Source: Pleodorina starrii (Eukaryota > Chlorophyta > Chlorophyceae > Chlamydomonadales > Volvocaceae). Taken from it: 64,000 bases of DNA. The notes under the pieces were generated by a model, which was not told where the DNA came from, did not search any database, and saw only the letters and a program-made list of their open reading frames with translations. The DNA lies in contig BRXU01000052.1 in NCBI GenBank assembly GCA_030267565.1, positions 1 to 64,000 on the forward strand, read 5' to 3'. Shown one piece after another: positions 1 to 13,100 of the stretch (position 1 is the stretch's first letter; each line of letters starts with the position of its first letter). The translations under genes were made by a program, and so were the position numbers.

Positions 1-2036
1 ATGCCCAGCCTGCTGATGACTGAGTGGCCAGCCTGGAACGAACGTGCGGGACAGAGTGGGTGAGCGGAGGTACGGTAGGTTGCGCTACTGCTGCTGCGGT
101 TCCGTTCCATTCGCCCGGCCGATTCCCCGCTGCTGTGTGTAATCGATCAAAGCGCGGGCAAGCAAAGGTAGACGCGCGTGTATGTGCGTGTGTGTGCGTG
201 TGCGTGTAGTAAGTGTCGTACAAGATATGCACGGTCTGAAGTCCAGGCCCGCCCCGCCCACCGACCCTGCTGGATCCGTAGCCGGCCAACGAATGTACGT
301 TCGTTTTGTGCACGCTAGGACAGGTCCATGGCGGCAACCCAGCGCGCGGCTGGCGACGCGCACATCGAAGATGCATGCGAGCACCAGGGTTTTGGCAATT
401 CATTCGCAAGCCGTGGCATGGATCGTTCATACCATGGTGAAAACCGCCCATCCCATCAGCACTGGGCACGTAAGCACCATTGGGCCAGATCAGTAGTACG
501 GTGGGGGACCACGTGCGAACCCCTGGTGACGATCTGTACCAATTTTCCTGCGCGGGCACATGCCTGCGGTGCACTACAGCAGACACCCTACCGGGGTTTG
601 CGGATGCGAGGATGAGGATGAGGATGAGGGCGGGAGGGGGGGCGGGGCGAGGCCAGGCCAGGCCAGGGAACCGATGCCCAGCCTGCTGATGACTGAGTGG
701 CCAGCCTGGAACGAACGTGCGGGACAGAGTGGGTGAGCGGAGGTACGGTAGGTTGCGCTACTGCTGCTGCGGTTCCGTTCCATTCGCCCGGCCGATTCCC
801 CGCTGCTGTGTGTAATCGATCAAAGCGCGGGCAAGCAAAGGTAGACGCGCGTGTATGTGCGTGTGTGTGCGTGTGCGTGTAGTAAGTGTCGTAAAAGATA
901 TGCACGGTCTGAAGTCCAGGCCCGCCCCGCCCACCGACCCTGCTGGATCCGTAGCCGGCCAACGAATGTACGTTCGTTTTGTGCACGCTAGGACAGGTCC
1001 ATGGCGACAACCCAGCGCGCGGCTGGCGACGCGCACATCGAAGATGCATGCGAGCACTCGGGTTTTGGCAATTCATTCGCAAGCTGTGGCATGGATCGTT
1101 CATACCATGGTGAAAACCGCCCATCCCATCAGCACTGGGCACGTAAGCACCATTGGGCCAGATCAGTAGTACGGTGGGGGACCACGTGCGAACCCCTGGT
1201 GACGATCTGTACCAATTTTCCTGCGCGGGCACATGCCTGCGGTGCACTACAGCAGACACCCTACCGGGGTTTGCGGATGCGAGGATGAGGATGAGGGCGG
1301 GAGGGGGGGCGGGGCGAGGCCAGGCCAGGCCAGGGAACCGATGCCCAGCCTGCTGATGACTGAGTGGCCAGCCTGGAACGAACGTGCGGGACAGAGTGGG
1401 TGAGCGGAGGTACGGTAGGTTGCGCTACTGCTGCTGCGGTTCCGTTCCATTCGCCCGGCCGATTCCCCGCTGCTGTGTGTAATCGATCAAAGCGCGGGCA
1501 AGCAAAGGTAGACGCGCGTGTATGTGCGTGTGTGTGCGTGTGCGTGTAGTAAGTGTCGTACAAGATATGCACGGTCTGAAGTCCAGGCCCGCCCCGCCCA
1601 CCGACCCTGCTGGATCCGTAGCCGGCCAACGAATGTACGTTCGTTTTGTGCACGCTAGGACAGGTCCATGGCGGCAACCCAGCGCGCGGCTGGCGACGCG
1701 CACATCGAAGATGCATGCGAGCACCAGGGTTTTGGCAATTCATTCGCACGCCGTGGCATGGATCGTTCATACCATGGTGAAAACCGCCCATCCCATCAGC
1801 ACTGGGCACGTAAGCACCATTGGGCCAGATCAGTAGTACGGTGGGGGACCACGTGCGAACCCCTGGTGACGATCTGTACCAATTTTCCTGCGCGGGCACA
1901 TGCCTGCGGTGCACTACAGCAGACACCCTACCGGGGTTTGCGGATGCGAGGATGAGGATGAGGATGAGGGCGGGAGGGGGGGCGGGGCGAGGCCAGGCCA
2001 GGCCAGGGAACCGATGCCCAGCCTGCTGATGACTGA

Positions 2037-5000
2037 GTGGCCAGCCTGGAACGAACGTGCGGGACAGAGTGGGTGAGCGGAGGTACGGTAGGTTGCGCTA
2101 CTGCTGCTGCGGTTCCGTTCCATTCGCCCGGCCGATTCCCCGCTGCTGTGTGTAATCGATCAAAGCGCGGGCAAGCAAAGGTAGACGCGCGTGTATGTGC
2201 GTGTGTGTGCGTGTGCGTGTAGTAAGTGTCGTACAAGATATGCACGGTCTGAAGTCCAGGCCCGCCCCGCCCACCGACCCTGCTGGATCCGTAGCCGGCC
2301 AACGAATGTACGTTCGTTTTGTGCACGCTAGGACAGGTCCATGGCGGCAACCCAGCGCGCGGCTGGCGACGCGCACATCGAAGATGCATGCGAGCACTAG
2401 GGTTTAGGCAATTCATTCGCAAGCAGTGGCACGGATCGTTCATACCATGGTGAAAACCGCCCATCCCATCAGCACTGGGCACGTAAGCACCATTGGGCCA
2501 GATCAGTAGTACGGTGGGGGACCACGTGCGAACCCCTGGTGACGATCTGTACCAATTTTCCTGCGCGGGCACATGCCTGCGGTGCACTACAGCAGACACC
2601 CTACCGGGGTTTGCGGATGCGAGGATGAGGATGAGGATGAGGGCGGGAGGGGGGGCGGGGCGAGGCCAGGCCAGGCCAGGGAACCGATGCCCAGCCTGCT
2701 GATGACTGAGTGGCCAGCCTGGAACGAACGTGCGGGACAGAGTGGGTGAGCGGAGGTACGGTAGGTTGCGCTACTGCTGCTGCGGTTCCGTTCCATTCGC
2801 CCGGCCGATTCCCCGCTGCTGTGTGTAATCGATCAAAGTGCGGGCAAGCAAAGGTAGACGCGCGTGTATGTGCGTGTGTGTGCGTGTGCGTGTAGTAAGT
2901 GTCGTACAAGATATGCACGGTCTGAAGTCCAGGCCCGCCCCGCCCACCGACCCTGCTGGATCCGTAGCCGGCCAACGAATGTACGTTCGTTTTGTGCACG
3001 CTAGGACAGGTCCATGGCGACAACCCAGCGCGCGGCTGGCGACGCGCACATCGAAGATGCATGCGAGCACTCGGGTTTTGGCAATTCATTCGCAAGCTGT
3101 GGCATGGATCGTTCATACCATGGTGAAAACCGCCCATCCCATCAGCACTGGGCACGTAAGCACCATTGGGCCAGATCAGTAGTACGGTGGGGGACCACGT
3201 GCGAACCCCTGGTGACGATCTGTACCAATTTTCCTGCGCGGGCACATGCCTGCGGTGCACTACAGCAGACACCCTACCGGGGTTTGCGGATGCGAGGATG
3301 AGGATGAGGATGAGGGCGGGAGGGGGGGCGGGGCGAGGCCAGGCCAGGCCAGGGAACCGATGCCCAGCCTGCTGATGACTGAGTGGCCAGCCTGGAACGA
3401 ACGTGCGGGACAGAGTGGGTGAGCGGAGGTACGGTAGGTTGCGCTACTGCTGCTGCGGTTCCGTTCCATTCGCCCGGCCGATTCCCCGCTGCTGTGTGTA
3501 ATCGATCAAAGCGCGGGCAAGCAAAGGTAGACGCGCGTGTATGTGCGTGTGTGTGCGTGTGCGTGTAGTAAGTGTCGTACAAGATATGCACGGTCTGAAG
3601 TCCAGGCCCGCCCCGCCCACCGACCCTGCTGGATCCGTAGCCGGCCAACGAATGTACGTTCGTTTTGTGCACGCTAGGACAGGTCCATGGCGGCAACCCA
3701 GCGCGCGGCTGGTGACGCGCACATCGAAGATGCATGCGAGCACTAGGGTTTAGGCAATTCATTCGCAAGCAGTGGCATGGATCGTTCATACCATGGTGAA
3801 AACCGCCCATCCCATCAGCGCTGGGCACGTAAGCACCATTGGGCCAGATCAGTAGTACGGTGGGGGACCACGTGCGAACCCCTGGTGACGATCTGTACCA
3901 ATTTTCCTGCGCGGGCACATGCCTGCGGTGCACTACAGCAGACACCCTACCGGGGTTTGCGGATGCGAGGATGAGGATGAGGATGAGGGCGGGAGGGGGG
4001 GCGGGGCGAGGCCAGGCCAGGCCAGGGAACCGATGCCCAGCCTGCTGATGACTGAGTGGCCAGCCTGGAACGAACGTGCGGGACAGAGTGGGTGAGCGAA
4101 GGTACGGTAGGTTGCGCTACTGCTGCTGCGGTTCCGTTCCATTCGCCCGGCCGATTCCCCGCTGCTGTGTGTAATCGATCAAAGTGCGGGCAAGCAAAGG
4201 TAGACGCGCGTGTATGTGCGTGTGTGTGCGTGTGCGTGTAGTAAGTGTCGTACAAGATATGCACGGTCTGAAGTCCAGGCCCGCCCCGCCCACCGACCCT
4301 GCTGGATCCGTAGCCGGCCAACGAATGTACGCTCGTTTTGTGCACGCTAGGACAGGTCCATGGCGGCAACCCAGCGCGCGGCTGGCGACGCGCACATCGA
4401 AGATGCATGCGAGCACTAGGGTTTAGGCAATTCATTCGCAAGCAGTGGCACGGATCGTTCATACCATGGTGAAAACCGCCCATCCCATCAGCACTGGGCA
4501 CGTAAGCACCATTGGGCCAGATCAGTAGTACGGTGGGGGACCACGTGCGAACCCCTGGTGACGATCTGTACCAATTTTCCTGCGCGGGCACATGCCTGCG
4601 GTGCACTACAGCAGACACCCTACCGGGGTTTGCGGATGCGAGGATGAGGATGAGGATGAGGGCGGGAGGGGGGGCGGGGCGAGGCCAGGCCAGGCCAGGG
4701 AACCGATGCCCAGCCTGCTGATGACTGAGTGGCCAGCCTGGAACGAACGTGCGGGACAGAGTGGGTGAGCGGAGGTACGGTAGGTTGCGCTACTGCTGCT
4801 GCGGTTCCGTTCCATTCGCCCGGCCGATTCCCCGCTGCTGTGTGTAATCGATCAAAGCGCGGGCAAGCAAAGGTAGACGCGCGTGTATGTGCGTGTGTGT
4901 GCGTGTGCGTGTAGTAAGTGTCGTACAAGATATGCACGGTCTGAAGTCCAGGCCCGCCCCGCCCACCGACCCTGCTGGATCCGTAGCCGGCCAACGAATG

Positions 5001-8000
5001 TACGTTCGTTTTGTGCACGCTAGGACAGGTCCATGGCGGCAACCCAGCGCGCGGCTGGCGACGCGCACATCGAAGATGCATGCGAGCACCAGGGTTTTGG
5101 CAATTCATTCATTCGCACGCCGTGGCATGGATCGTTCATACCATGGTGAAAACCGCCCATCCCATCAGCACTGGGCACGTAAGCACCATTGGGCCAGATC
5201 AGTAGTACGGTGGGGGACCACGTGCGAACCCCTGGTGACGATCTGTACCAATTTTCCTGCGCGGGCACATGCCTGCGGTGCACTACAGCAGACACCCTAC
5301 CGGGGTTTGCGGATGCGAGGATGAGGATGAGGATGAGGGCGGGAGGGGGGGCGGGGCGAGGCCAGGCCAGGCCAGGGAACCGATGCCCAGCCTGCTGATG
5401 ACTGAGTGGCCAGCCTGGAACGAACGTGCGGGACAGAGTGGGTGAGCGGAGGTACGGTAGGTTGCGCTACTGCTGCTGCGGTTCCGTTCCATTCGCCCGG
5501 CCGATTCCCCGCTGCTGTGTGTAATCGATCAAAGTGCGGGCAAGCAAAGGTAGACGCGCGTGTATGTGCGTGTGTGTGCGTGTGCGTGTAGTAAGTGTCG
5601 TACAAGATATGCACGGTCTGAAGTCCAGGCCCGCCCCGCCCACCGACCCTGCTGGATCCGTAGCCGGCCAACGAATGTACGTTCGTTTTGTGCACGCTAG
5701 GACAGGTCCATGGCGACAACCCAGCGCGCGGCTGGCGACGCGCACATCGAAGATGCATGCGAGCACTCGGGTTTTGGCAATTCATTCGCAAGCTGTGGCA
5801 TGGATCGTTCATACCATGGTGAAAACCGCCCATCCCATCAGCACTGGGCACGTAAGCACCATTGGGCCAGATCAGTAGTACGGTGGGGGACCACGTGCGA
5901 ACCCCTGGTGACGATCTGTACCAATTTTCCTGCGCGGGCACATGCCTGCGGTGCACTACAGCAGACACCCTACCGGGGTTTGCGGATGCGAGGATGAGGA
6001 TGAGGATGAGGGCGGGAGGGGGGGCGGGGCGAGGCCAGGCCAGGCCAGGGAACCGATGCCCAGCCTGCTGATGACTGAGTGGCCAGCCTGGAACGAACGT
6101 GCGGGACAGAGTGGGTGAGCGAAGGTACGGTAGGTTGCGCTACTGCTGCTGCGGTTCCGTTCCATTCGCCCGGCCGATTCCCCGCTGCTGTGTGTAATCG
6201 ATCAAAGCGCGGGCAAGCAAAGGTAGACGCGCGTGTATGTGCGTGTGTGTGCGTGTGCGTGTAGTAAGTGTCGTACAAGATATGCACGGTCTGAAGTCCA
6301 GGCCCGCCCCGCCCACCGACCCTGCTGGATCCGTAGCCGGCCAACGAATGTACGTTCGTTTTGTGCACGCTAGGACAGGTCCATGGCGGCAACCCAGCGC
6401 GCGGCTGGCGACGCACACATCGAAGATGCATGCGAGCACTAGGGTTTAGGCAATTCATTCGCAAGCAGTGGCATGGATCGTTCATACCATGGTGAAAACC
6501 GCCCATCCCATCAGCGCTGGGCACGTAAGCACCATTGGGCCAGATCAGTAGTACGGTGGGGGACCACGTGCGAACCCCTGGTGACGATCTGTACCAATTT
6601 TCCTGCGCGGGCACATGCCTGCGGTGCACTACAGCAGACACCCTACCGGGGTTTGCGGATGCGAGGATGAGGATGAGGATGAGGGCGGGAGGGGGGGCGG
6701 GGCGAGGCCAGGCCAGGCCAGGGAACCGATGCCCAGCCTGCTGATGACTGAGTGGCCAGCCTGGAACGAACGTGCGGGACAGAGTGGGTGAGCGAAGGTA
6801 CGGTAGGTTGCGCTACTGCTGCTGCGGTTCCGTTCCATTCGCCCGGCCGATTCCCCGCTGCTGTGTGTAATCGATCAAAGTGCGGGCAAGCAAAGGTAGA
6901 CGCGCGTGTATGTGCGTGTGTGTGCGTGTGCGTGTAGTAAGTGTCGTACAAGATATGCACGGTCTGAAGTCCAGGCCCGCCCCGCCCACCGACCCTGCTG
7001 GATCCGTAGCCGGCCAACGAATGTACGTTCGTTTTGTGCACGCTAGGACAGGTCCATGGCGGCAACCCAGCGCGCGGCTGGCGACGCACACATCGAAGAT
7101 GCATGCGAGCACTAGGGTTTAGGCAATTCATTCGCAAGCAGTGGCACGGATCGTTCATACCATGGTGAAAACCGCCCATCCCATCAGCACTGGGCACGTA
7201 AGCACCATTGGGCCAGATCAGTAGTACGGTGGGGGACCACGTGCGAACCCCTGGTGACGATCTGTACCAATTTTCCTGCGCGGGCACATGCCTGCGGTGC
7301 ACTACAGCAGACACCCTACCGGGGTTTGCGGATGCGAGGATGAGGATGAGGATGAGGGCGGGAGGGGGGGCGGGGCGAGGCCAGGCCAGGCCAGGGAACC
7401 GATGCCCAGCCTGCTGATGACTGAGTGGCCAGCCTGGAACGAACGTGCGGGACAGAGTGGGTGAGCGGAGGTACGGTAGGTTGCGCTACTGCTGCTGCGG
7501 TTCCGTTCCATTCGCCCGGCCGATTCCCCGCTGCTGTGTGTAATCGATCAAAGCGCGGGCAAGCAAAGGTAGACACGCGTGTATGTGCGTGTGTGTGCGT
7601 GTGCGTGTAGTAAGTGTCGTACAAGATATGCACGGTCTGAAGTCCAGGCCCGCCCCGCCCACCGACCCTGCTGGATCCGTAGCCGGCCAACGAATGTACG
7701 TTCGTTTTGTGCACGCTAGGACAGGTCCATGGCGGCAACCCAGCGCGCGGCTGGCGACGCGCACATCGAAGATGCATGCGAGCACCAGGGTTTTGGCAAT
7801 TCATTCATTCGCACGCCGTGGCATGGATCGTTCATACCATGGTGAAAACCGCCCATCCCATCAGCACTGGGCACGTAAGCACCATTGGGCCAGATCAGTA
7901 GTACGGTGGGGGACCACGTGCGAACCCCTGGTGACGATCTGTACCAATTTTCCTGCGCGGGCACATGCCTGCGGTGCACTACAGCAGACACCCTACCGGG

Positions 8001-10119
8001 GTTTGCGGATGCGAGGATGAGGATGAGGATGAGGGCGGGAGGGGGGCGGGGCGAGGCCAGGCCAGGCCAGGGAACCGATGCCCAGCCTGCTGATGACTGA
8101 GTGGCCAGCCTGGAACGAACGTGCGGGACAGAGTGGGTGAGCGGAGGTACGGTAGGTTGCGCTACTGCTGCTGCGGTTCCGTTCCATTCGCCCGGCCGAT
8201 TCCCCGCTGCTGTGTGTAATCGATCAAAGTGCGGGCAAGCAAAGGTAGACGCGCGTGTATGTGCGTGTGTGTGCGTGTGCGTGTAGTAAGTGTCGTACAA
8301 GATATGCACGGTCTGAAGTCCAGGCCCGCCCCGCCCACCGACCCTGCTGGATCCGTAGCCGGCCAACGAATGTACGTTCGTTTTGTGCACGCTAGGACAG
8401 GTCCATGGCGACAACCCAGCGCGCGGCTGGCGACGCGCACATCGAAGATGCATGCGAGCACTCGGGTTTTGGCAATTCATTCGCAAGCTGTGGCATGGAT
8501 CGTTCATACCATGGTGAAAACCGCCCATCCCATCAGCACTGGGCACGTAAGCACCATTGGGCCAGATCAGTAGTACGGTGGGGGACCACGTGCGAACCCC
8601 TGGTGACGATCTGTACCAATTTTCCTGCGCGGGCACATGCCTGCGGTGCACTACAGCAGACACCCTACCGGGGTTTGCGGATGCGAGGATGAGGATGAGG
8701 ATGAGGGCGGGAGGGGGGGCGGGGCGAGGCCAGGCCAGGCCAGGGAACCGATGCCCAGCCTGCTGATGACTGAGTGGCCAGCCTGGAACGAACGTGCGGG
8801 ACAGAGTGGGTGAGCGGAGGTACGGTAGGTTGCGCTACTGCTGCTGCGGTTCCGTTCCATTCGCCCGGCCGATTCCCCGCTGCTGTGTGTAATCGATCAA
8901 AGCGCGGGCAAGCAAAGGTAGACGCGCGTGTATGTGCGTGTGTGTGCGTGTGCGTGTAGTAAGTGTCGTACAAGATATGCACGGTCTGAAGTCCAGGCCC
9001 GCCCCGCCCACCGACCCTGCTGGATCCGTAGCCGGCCAACGAATGTACGTTCGTTTTGTGCACGCTAGGACAGGTCCATGGCGGCAACCCAGCGCGCGGC
9101 TGGCGACGCGCACATCGAAGATGCATGCGAGCACTAGGGTTTAGGCAATTCATTCGCAAGCAGTGGCATGGATCGTTCATACCATGGTGAAAACCGCCCA
9201 TCCCATCAGCGCTGGGCACGTAAGCACCATTGGGCCAGATCAGTAGTACGGTGGGGGACCACGTGCGAACCCCTGGTGACGATCTGTACCAATTTTCCTG
9301 CGCGGGCACATGCCTGCGGTGCACTACAGCAGACACCCTACCGGGGTTTGCGGATGCGAGGATGAGGATGAGGATGAGGGCGGGAGGGGGGGCGGGGCGA
9401 GGCCAGGCCAGGCCAGGGAACCGATGCCCAGCCTGCTGATGACTGAGTGGCCAGCCTGGAACGAACGTGCGGGACAGAGTGGGTGAGCGAAGGTACGGTA
9501 GGTTGCGCTACTGCTGCTGCGGTTCCGTTCCATTCGCCCGGCCGATTCCCCGCTGCTGTGTGTAATCGATCAAAGTGCGGGCAAGCAAAGGTAGACGCGC
9601 GTGTATGTGCGTGTGTGTGCGTGTGCGTGTAGTAAGTGTCGTACAAGATATGCACGGTCTGAAGTCCAGGCCCGCCCCGCCCACCGACCCTGCTGGATCC
9701 GTAGCCGGCCAACGAATGTACGTTCGTTTTGTGCACGCTAGGACAGGTCCATGGCGGCAACCCAGCGCGCGGCTGGCGACGCACACATCGAAGATGCATG
9801 CGAGCACTAGGGTTTAGGCAATTCATTCGCAAGCAGTGGCACGGATCGTTCATACCATGGTGAAAACCGCCCATCCCATCAGCACTGGGCACGTAAGCAC
9901 CATTGGGCCAGATCAGTAGTACGGTGGGGGACCACGTGCGAACCCCTGGTGACGATCTGTACCAATTTTCCTGCGCGGGCACATGCCTGCGGTGCACTAC
10001 AGCAGACACCCTACCGGGGTTTGCGGATGCGAGGATGAGGATGAGGATGAGGGCGGGAGGGGGGGCGGGGCGAGGCCAGGCCAGGCCAGGGAACCGATGC
10101 CCAGCCTGCTGATGACTGA
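2037..10119. repeat. Four-monomer higher-order repeat, three copies (~2,695 bp each)
   Basis: Variant monomers recur with a period of four. A monomer with ATGGCGACAACC plus AAAGTG starts at phase positions 2710, 5406 and 8101. The AGCGCTGGG variant follows at 3383, 6079 and 8774. The monomer with CACGGATCG and GAGCGAAGG follows at 4056, 6752 and 9447. Spacing is 2,695-2,696 bp. The first monomer of each set is less consistent: those at 4729 and 7425 share the CATT duplication and that at 2037 does not. A partial fourth copy starts at 10120. This resembles centromeric satellite higher-order structure and implies block duplication or unequal exchange. Confidence 0.85.
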
Positions 10120-13100
10120 GTGGCCAGCCTGGAACGAACGTGCGGGACAGAGTGGGTGAGCGGAGGTACGGTAGGTTGCGCTACTGCTGCTGCGGTTCCG
10201 TTCCATTCGCCCGGCCGATTCCCCGCTGCTGTGTGTAATCGATCAAAGCGCGGGCAAGCAAAGGTAGACACGCGTGTATGTGCGTGTGTGTGCGTGTGCG
10301 TGTAGTAAGTGTCGTACAAGATATGCACGGTCTGAAGTCCAGGCCCGCCCCGCCCACCGACCCTGCTGGATCCGTAGCCGGCCAACGAATGTACGTTCGT
10401 TTTGTGCACGCTAGGACAGGTCCATGGCGGCAACCCAGCGCGCGGCTGGCGACGCGCACATCGAAGATGCATGCGAGCACCAGGGTTTTGGCAATTCATT
10501 CATTCGCACGCCGTGGCATGGATCGTTCATACCATGGTGAAAACCGCCCATCCCATCAGCACTGGGCACGTAAGCACCATTGGGCCAGATCAGTAGTACG
10601 GTGGGGGACCACGTGCGAACCCCTGGTGACGATCTGTACCAATTTTCCTGCGCGGGCACATGCCTGCGGTGCACTACAGCAGACACCCTACCGGGGTTTG
10701 CGGATGCGAGGATGAGGATGAGGATGAGGGCGGGAGGGGGGCGGGGCGAGGCCAGGCCAGGCCAGGGAACCGATGCCCAGCCTGCTGATGACTGAGTGGC
10801 CAGCCTGGAACGAACGTGCGGGACAGAGTGGGTGAGCGGAGGTACGGTAGGTTGCGCTACTGCTGCTGCGGTTCCGTTCCATTCGCCCGGCCGATTCCCC
10901 GCTGCTGTGTGTAATCGATCAAAGCGCGGGCAAGCAAAGGTAGACGCGCGTGTATGTGCGTGTGTGTGCGTGTGCGTGTAGTAAGTGTCGTACAAGATAT
11001 GCACGGTCTGAAGTCCAGGCCCGCCCCGCCCACCGACCCTGCTGGATCCGTAGCCGGCCAACGAATGTACGTTCGTTTTGTGCACGCTAGGACAGGTCCA
11101 TGGCGACAACCCAGCGCGCGGCTGGCGACGCGCACATCGAAGATGCATGCGAGCACTCGGGTTTTGGCAATTCATTCGCAAGCTGTGGCATGGATCGTTC
11201 ATACCATGGTGAAAACCGCCCATCCCATCAGCACTGGGCACGTAAGCACCATTGGGCCAGATCAGTAGTACGGTGGGGGACCACGTGCGAACCCCTGGTG
11301 ACGATCTGTACCAATTTTCCTGCGCGGGCACATGCCTGCGGTGCACTACAGCAGACACCCTACCGGGGTTTGCGGATGCGAGGATGAGGATGAGGATGAG
11401 GGCGGGAGGGGGGGCGGGGCGAGGCCAGGCCAGGCCAGGGAACCGATGCCCAGCCTGCTGATGACTGAGTGGCCAGCCTGGAACGAACGTGCGGGACAGA
11501 GTGGGTGAGCGGAGGTACGGTAGGTTGCGCTACTGCTGCTGCGGTTCCGTTCCATTCGCCCGGCCGATTCCCCGCTGCTGTGTGTAATCGATCAAAGCGC
11601 GGGCAAGCAAAGGTAGACGCGCGTGTATGTGCGTGTGTGTGCGTGTGCGTGTAGTAAGTGTCGTACAAGATATGCACGGTCTGAAGTCCAGGCCCGCCCC
11701 GCCCACCGACCCTGCTGGATCCGTAGCCGGCCAACGAATGTACGTTCGTTTTGTGCACGCTAGGACAGGTCCATGGCGGCAACCCAGCGCGCGGCTGGCG
11801 ACGCGCACATCGAAGATGCATGCGAGCACCAGGGTTTTGGCAATTCATTCATTCGCACGCCGTGGCATGGATCGTTCATACCATGGTGAAAACCGCCCAT
11901 CCCATCAGCACTGGGCACGTAAGCACCATTGGGCCAGATCAGTAGTACGGTGGGGGACCACGTGCGAACCCCTGGTGACGATCTGTACCAATTTTCCTGC
12001 GCGGGCACATGCCTGCGGTGCACTACAGCAGACACCCTACCGGGGTTTGCGGATGCGAGGATGAGGATGAGGATGAGGGCGGGAGGGGGGGCGGGGCGAG
12101 GCCAGGCCAGGCCAGGGAACCGATGCCCAGCCTGCTGATGACTGAGTGGCCAGCCTGGAACGAACGTGCGGGACAGAGTGGGTGAGCGGAGGTACGGTAG
12201 GTTGCGCTACTGCTGCTGCGGTTCCGTTCCATTCGCCCGGCCGATTCCCCGCTGCTGTGTGTAATCGATCAAAGCGCGGGCAAGCAAAGGTAGACGCGCG
12301 TGTATGTGCGTGTGTGTGCGTGTGCGTGTAGTAAGTGTCGTACAAGATATGCACGGTCTGAAGTCCAGGCCCGCCCCGCCCACCGACCCTGCTGGATCCG
12401 TAGCCGGCCAACGAATGTACGTTCGTTTTGTGCACGCTAGGACAGGTCCATGGCGACAACCCAGCGCGCGGCTGGCGACGCGCACATCGAAGATGCATGC
12501 GAGCACTAGGGTTTAGGCAATTCATTCGCAAGCAGTGGCATGGATCGTTCATACCATGGTGAAAACCGCCCATCCCATCAGCGCTGGGCACGTAAGCACC
12601 ATTGGGCCAGATCAGTAGTACGGTGGGGGACCACGTGCGAACCCCTGGTGACGATCTGTACCAATTTTCCTGCGCGGGCACATGCCTGCGGTGCACTACA
12701 GCAGACACCCTACCGGGGTTTGCGGATGCGAGGATGAGGATGAGGATGAGGGCGGGAGGGGGGGCGGGGCGAGGCCAGGCCAGGCCAGGGAACCGATGCC
12801 CAGCCTGCTGATGACTGAGTGGCCAGCCTGGAACGAACGTGCGGGACAGAGTGGGTGAGCGGAGGTACGGTAGGTTGCGCTACTGCTGCTGCGGTTCCGT
12901 TCCATTCGCCCGGCCGATTCCCCGCTGCTGTGTGTAATCGATCAAAGCGCGGGCAAGCAAAGGTAGACGCGCGTGTATGTGCGTGTGTGTGCGTGTGCGT
13001 GTAGTAAGTGTCGTACAAGATATGCACGGTCTGAAGTCCAGGCCCGCCCCGCCCACCGACCCTGCTGGATCCGTAGCCGGCCAACGAATGTACGTTCGTT

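Noticed and set aside
588..1259. ORFs of 61-315 codons recurring in every array monomer
   Set aside because: They overlap in several frames on both strands, are broken or fused by 1- and 4-bp indels (for example 7716-8663), meet CAG/TCG/TAG polymorphisms, and run through GT microsatellites. They are open by composition, not by selection.
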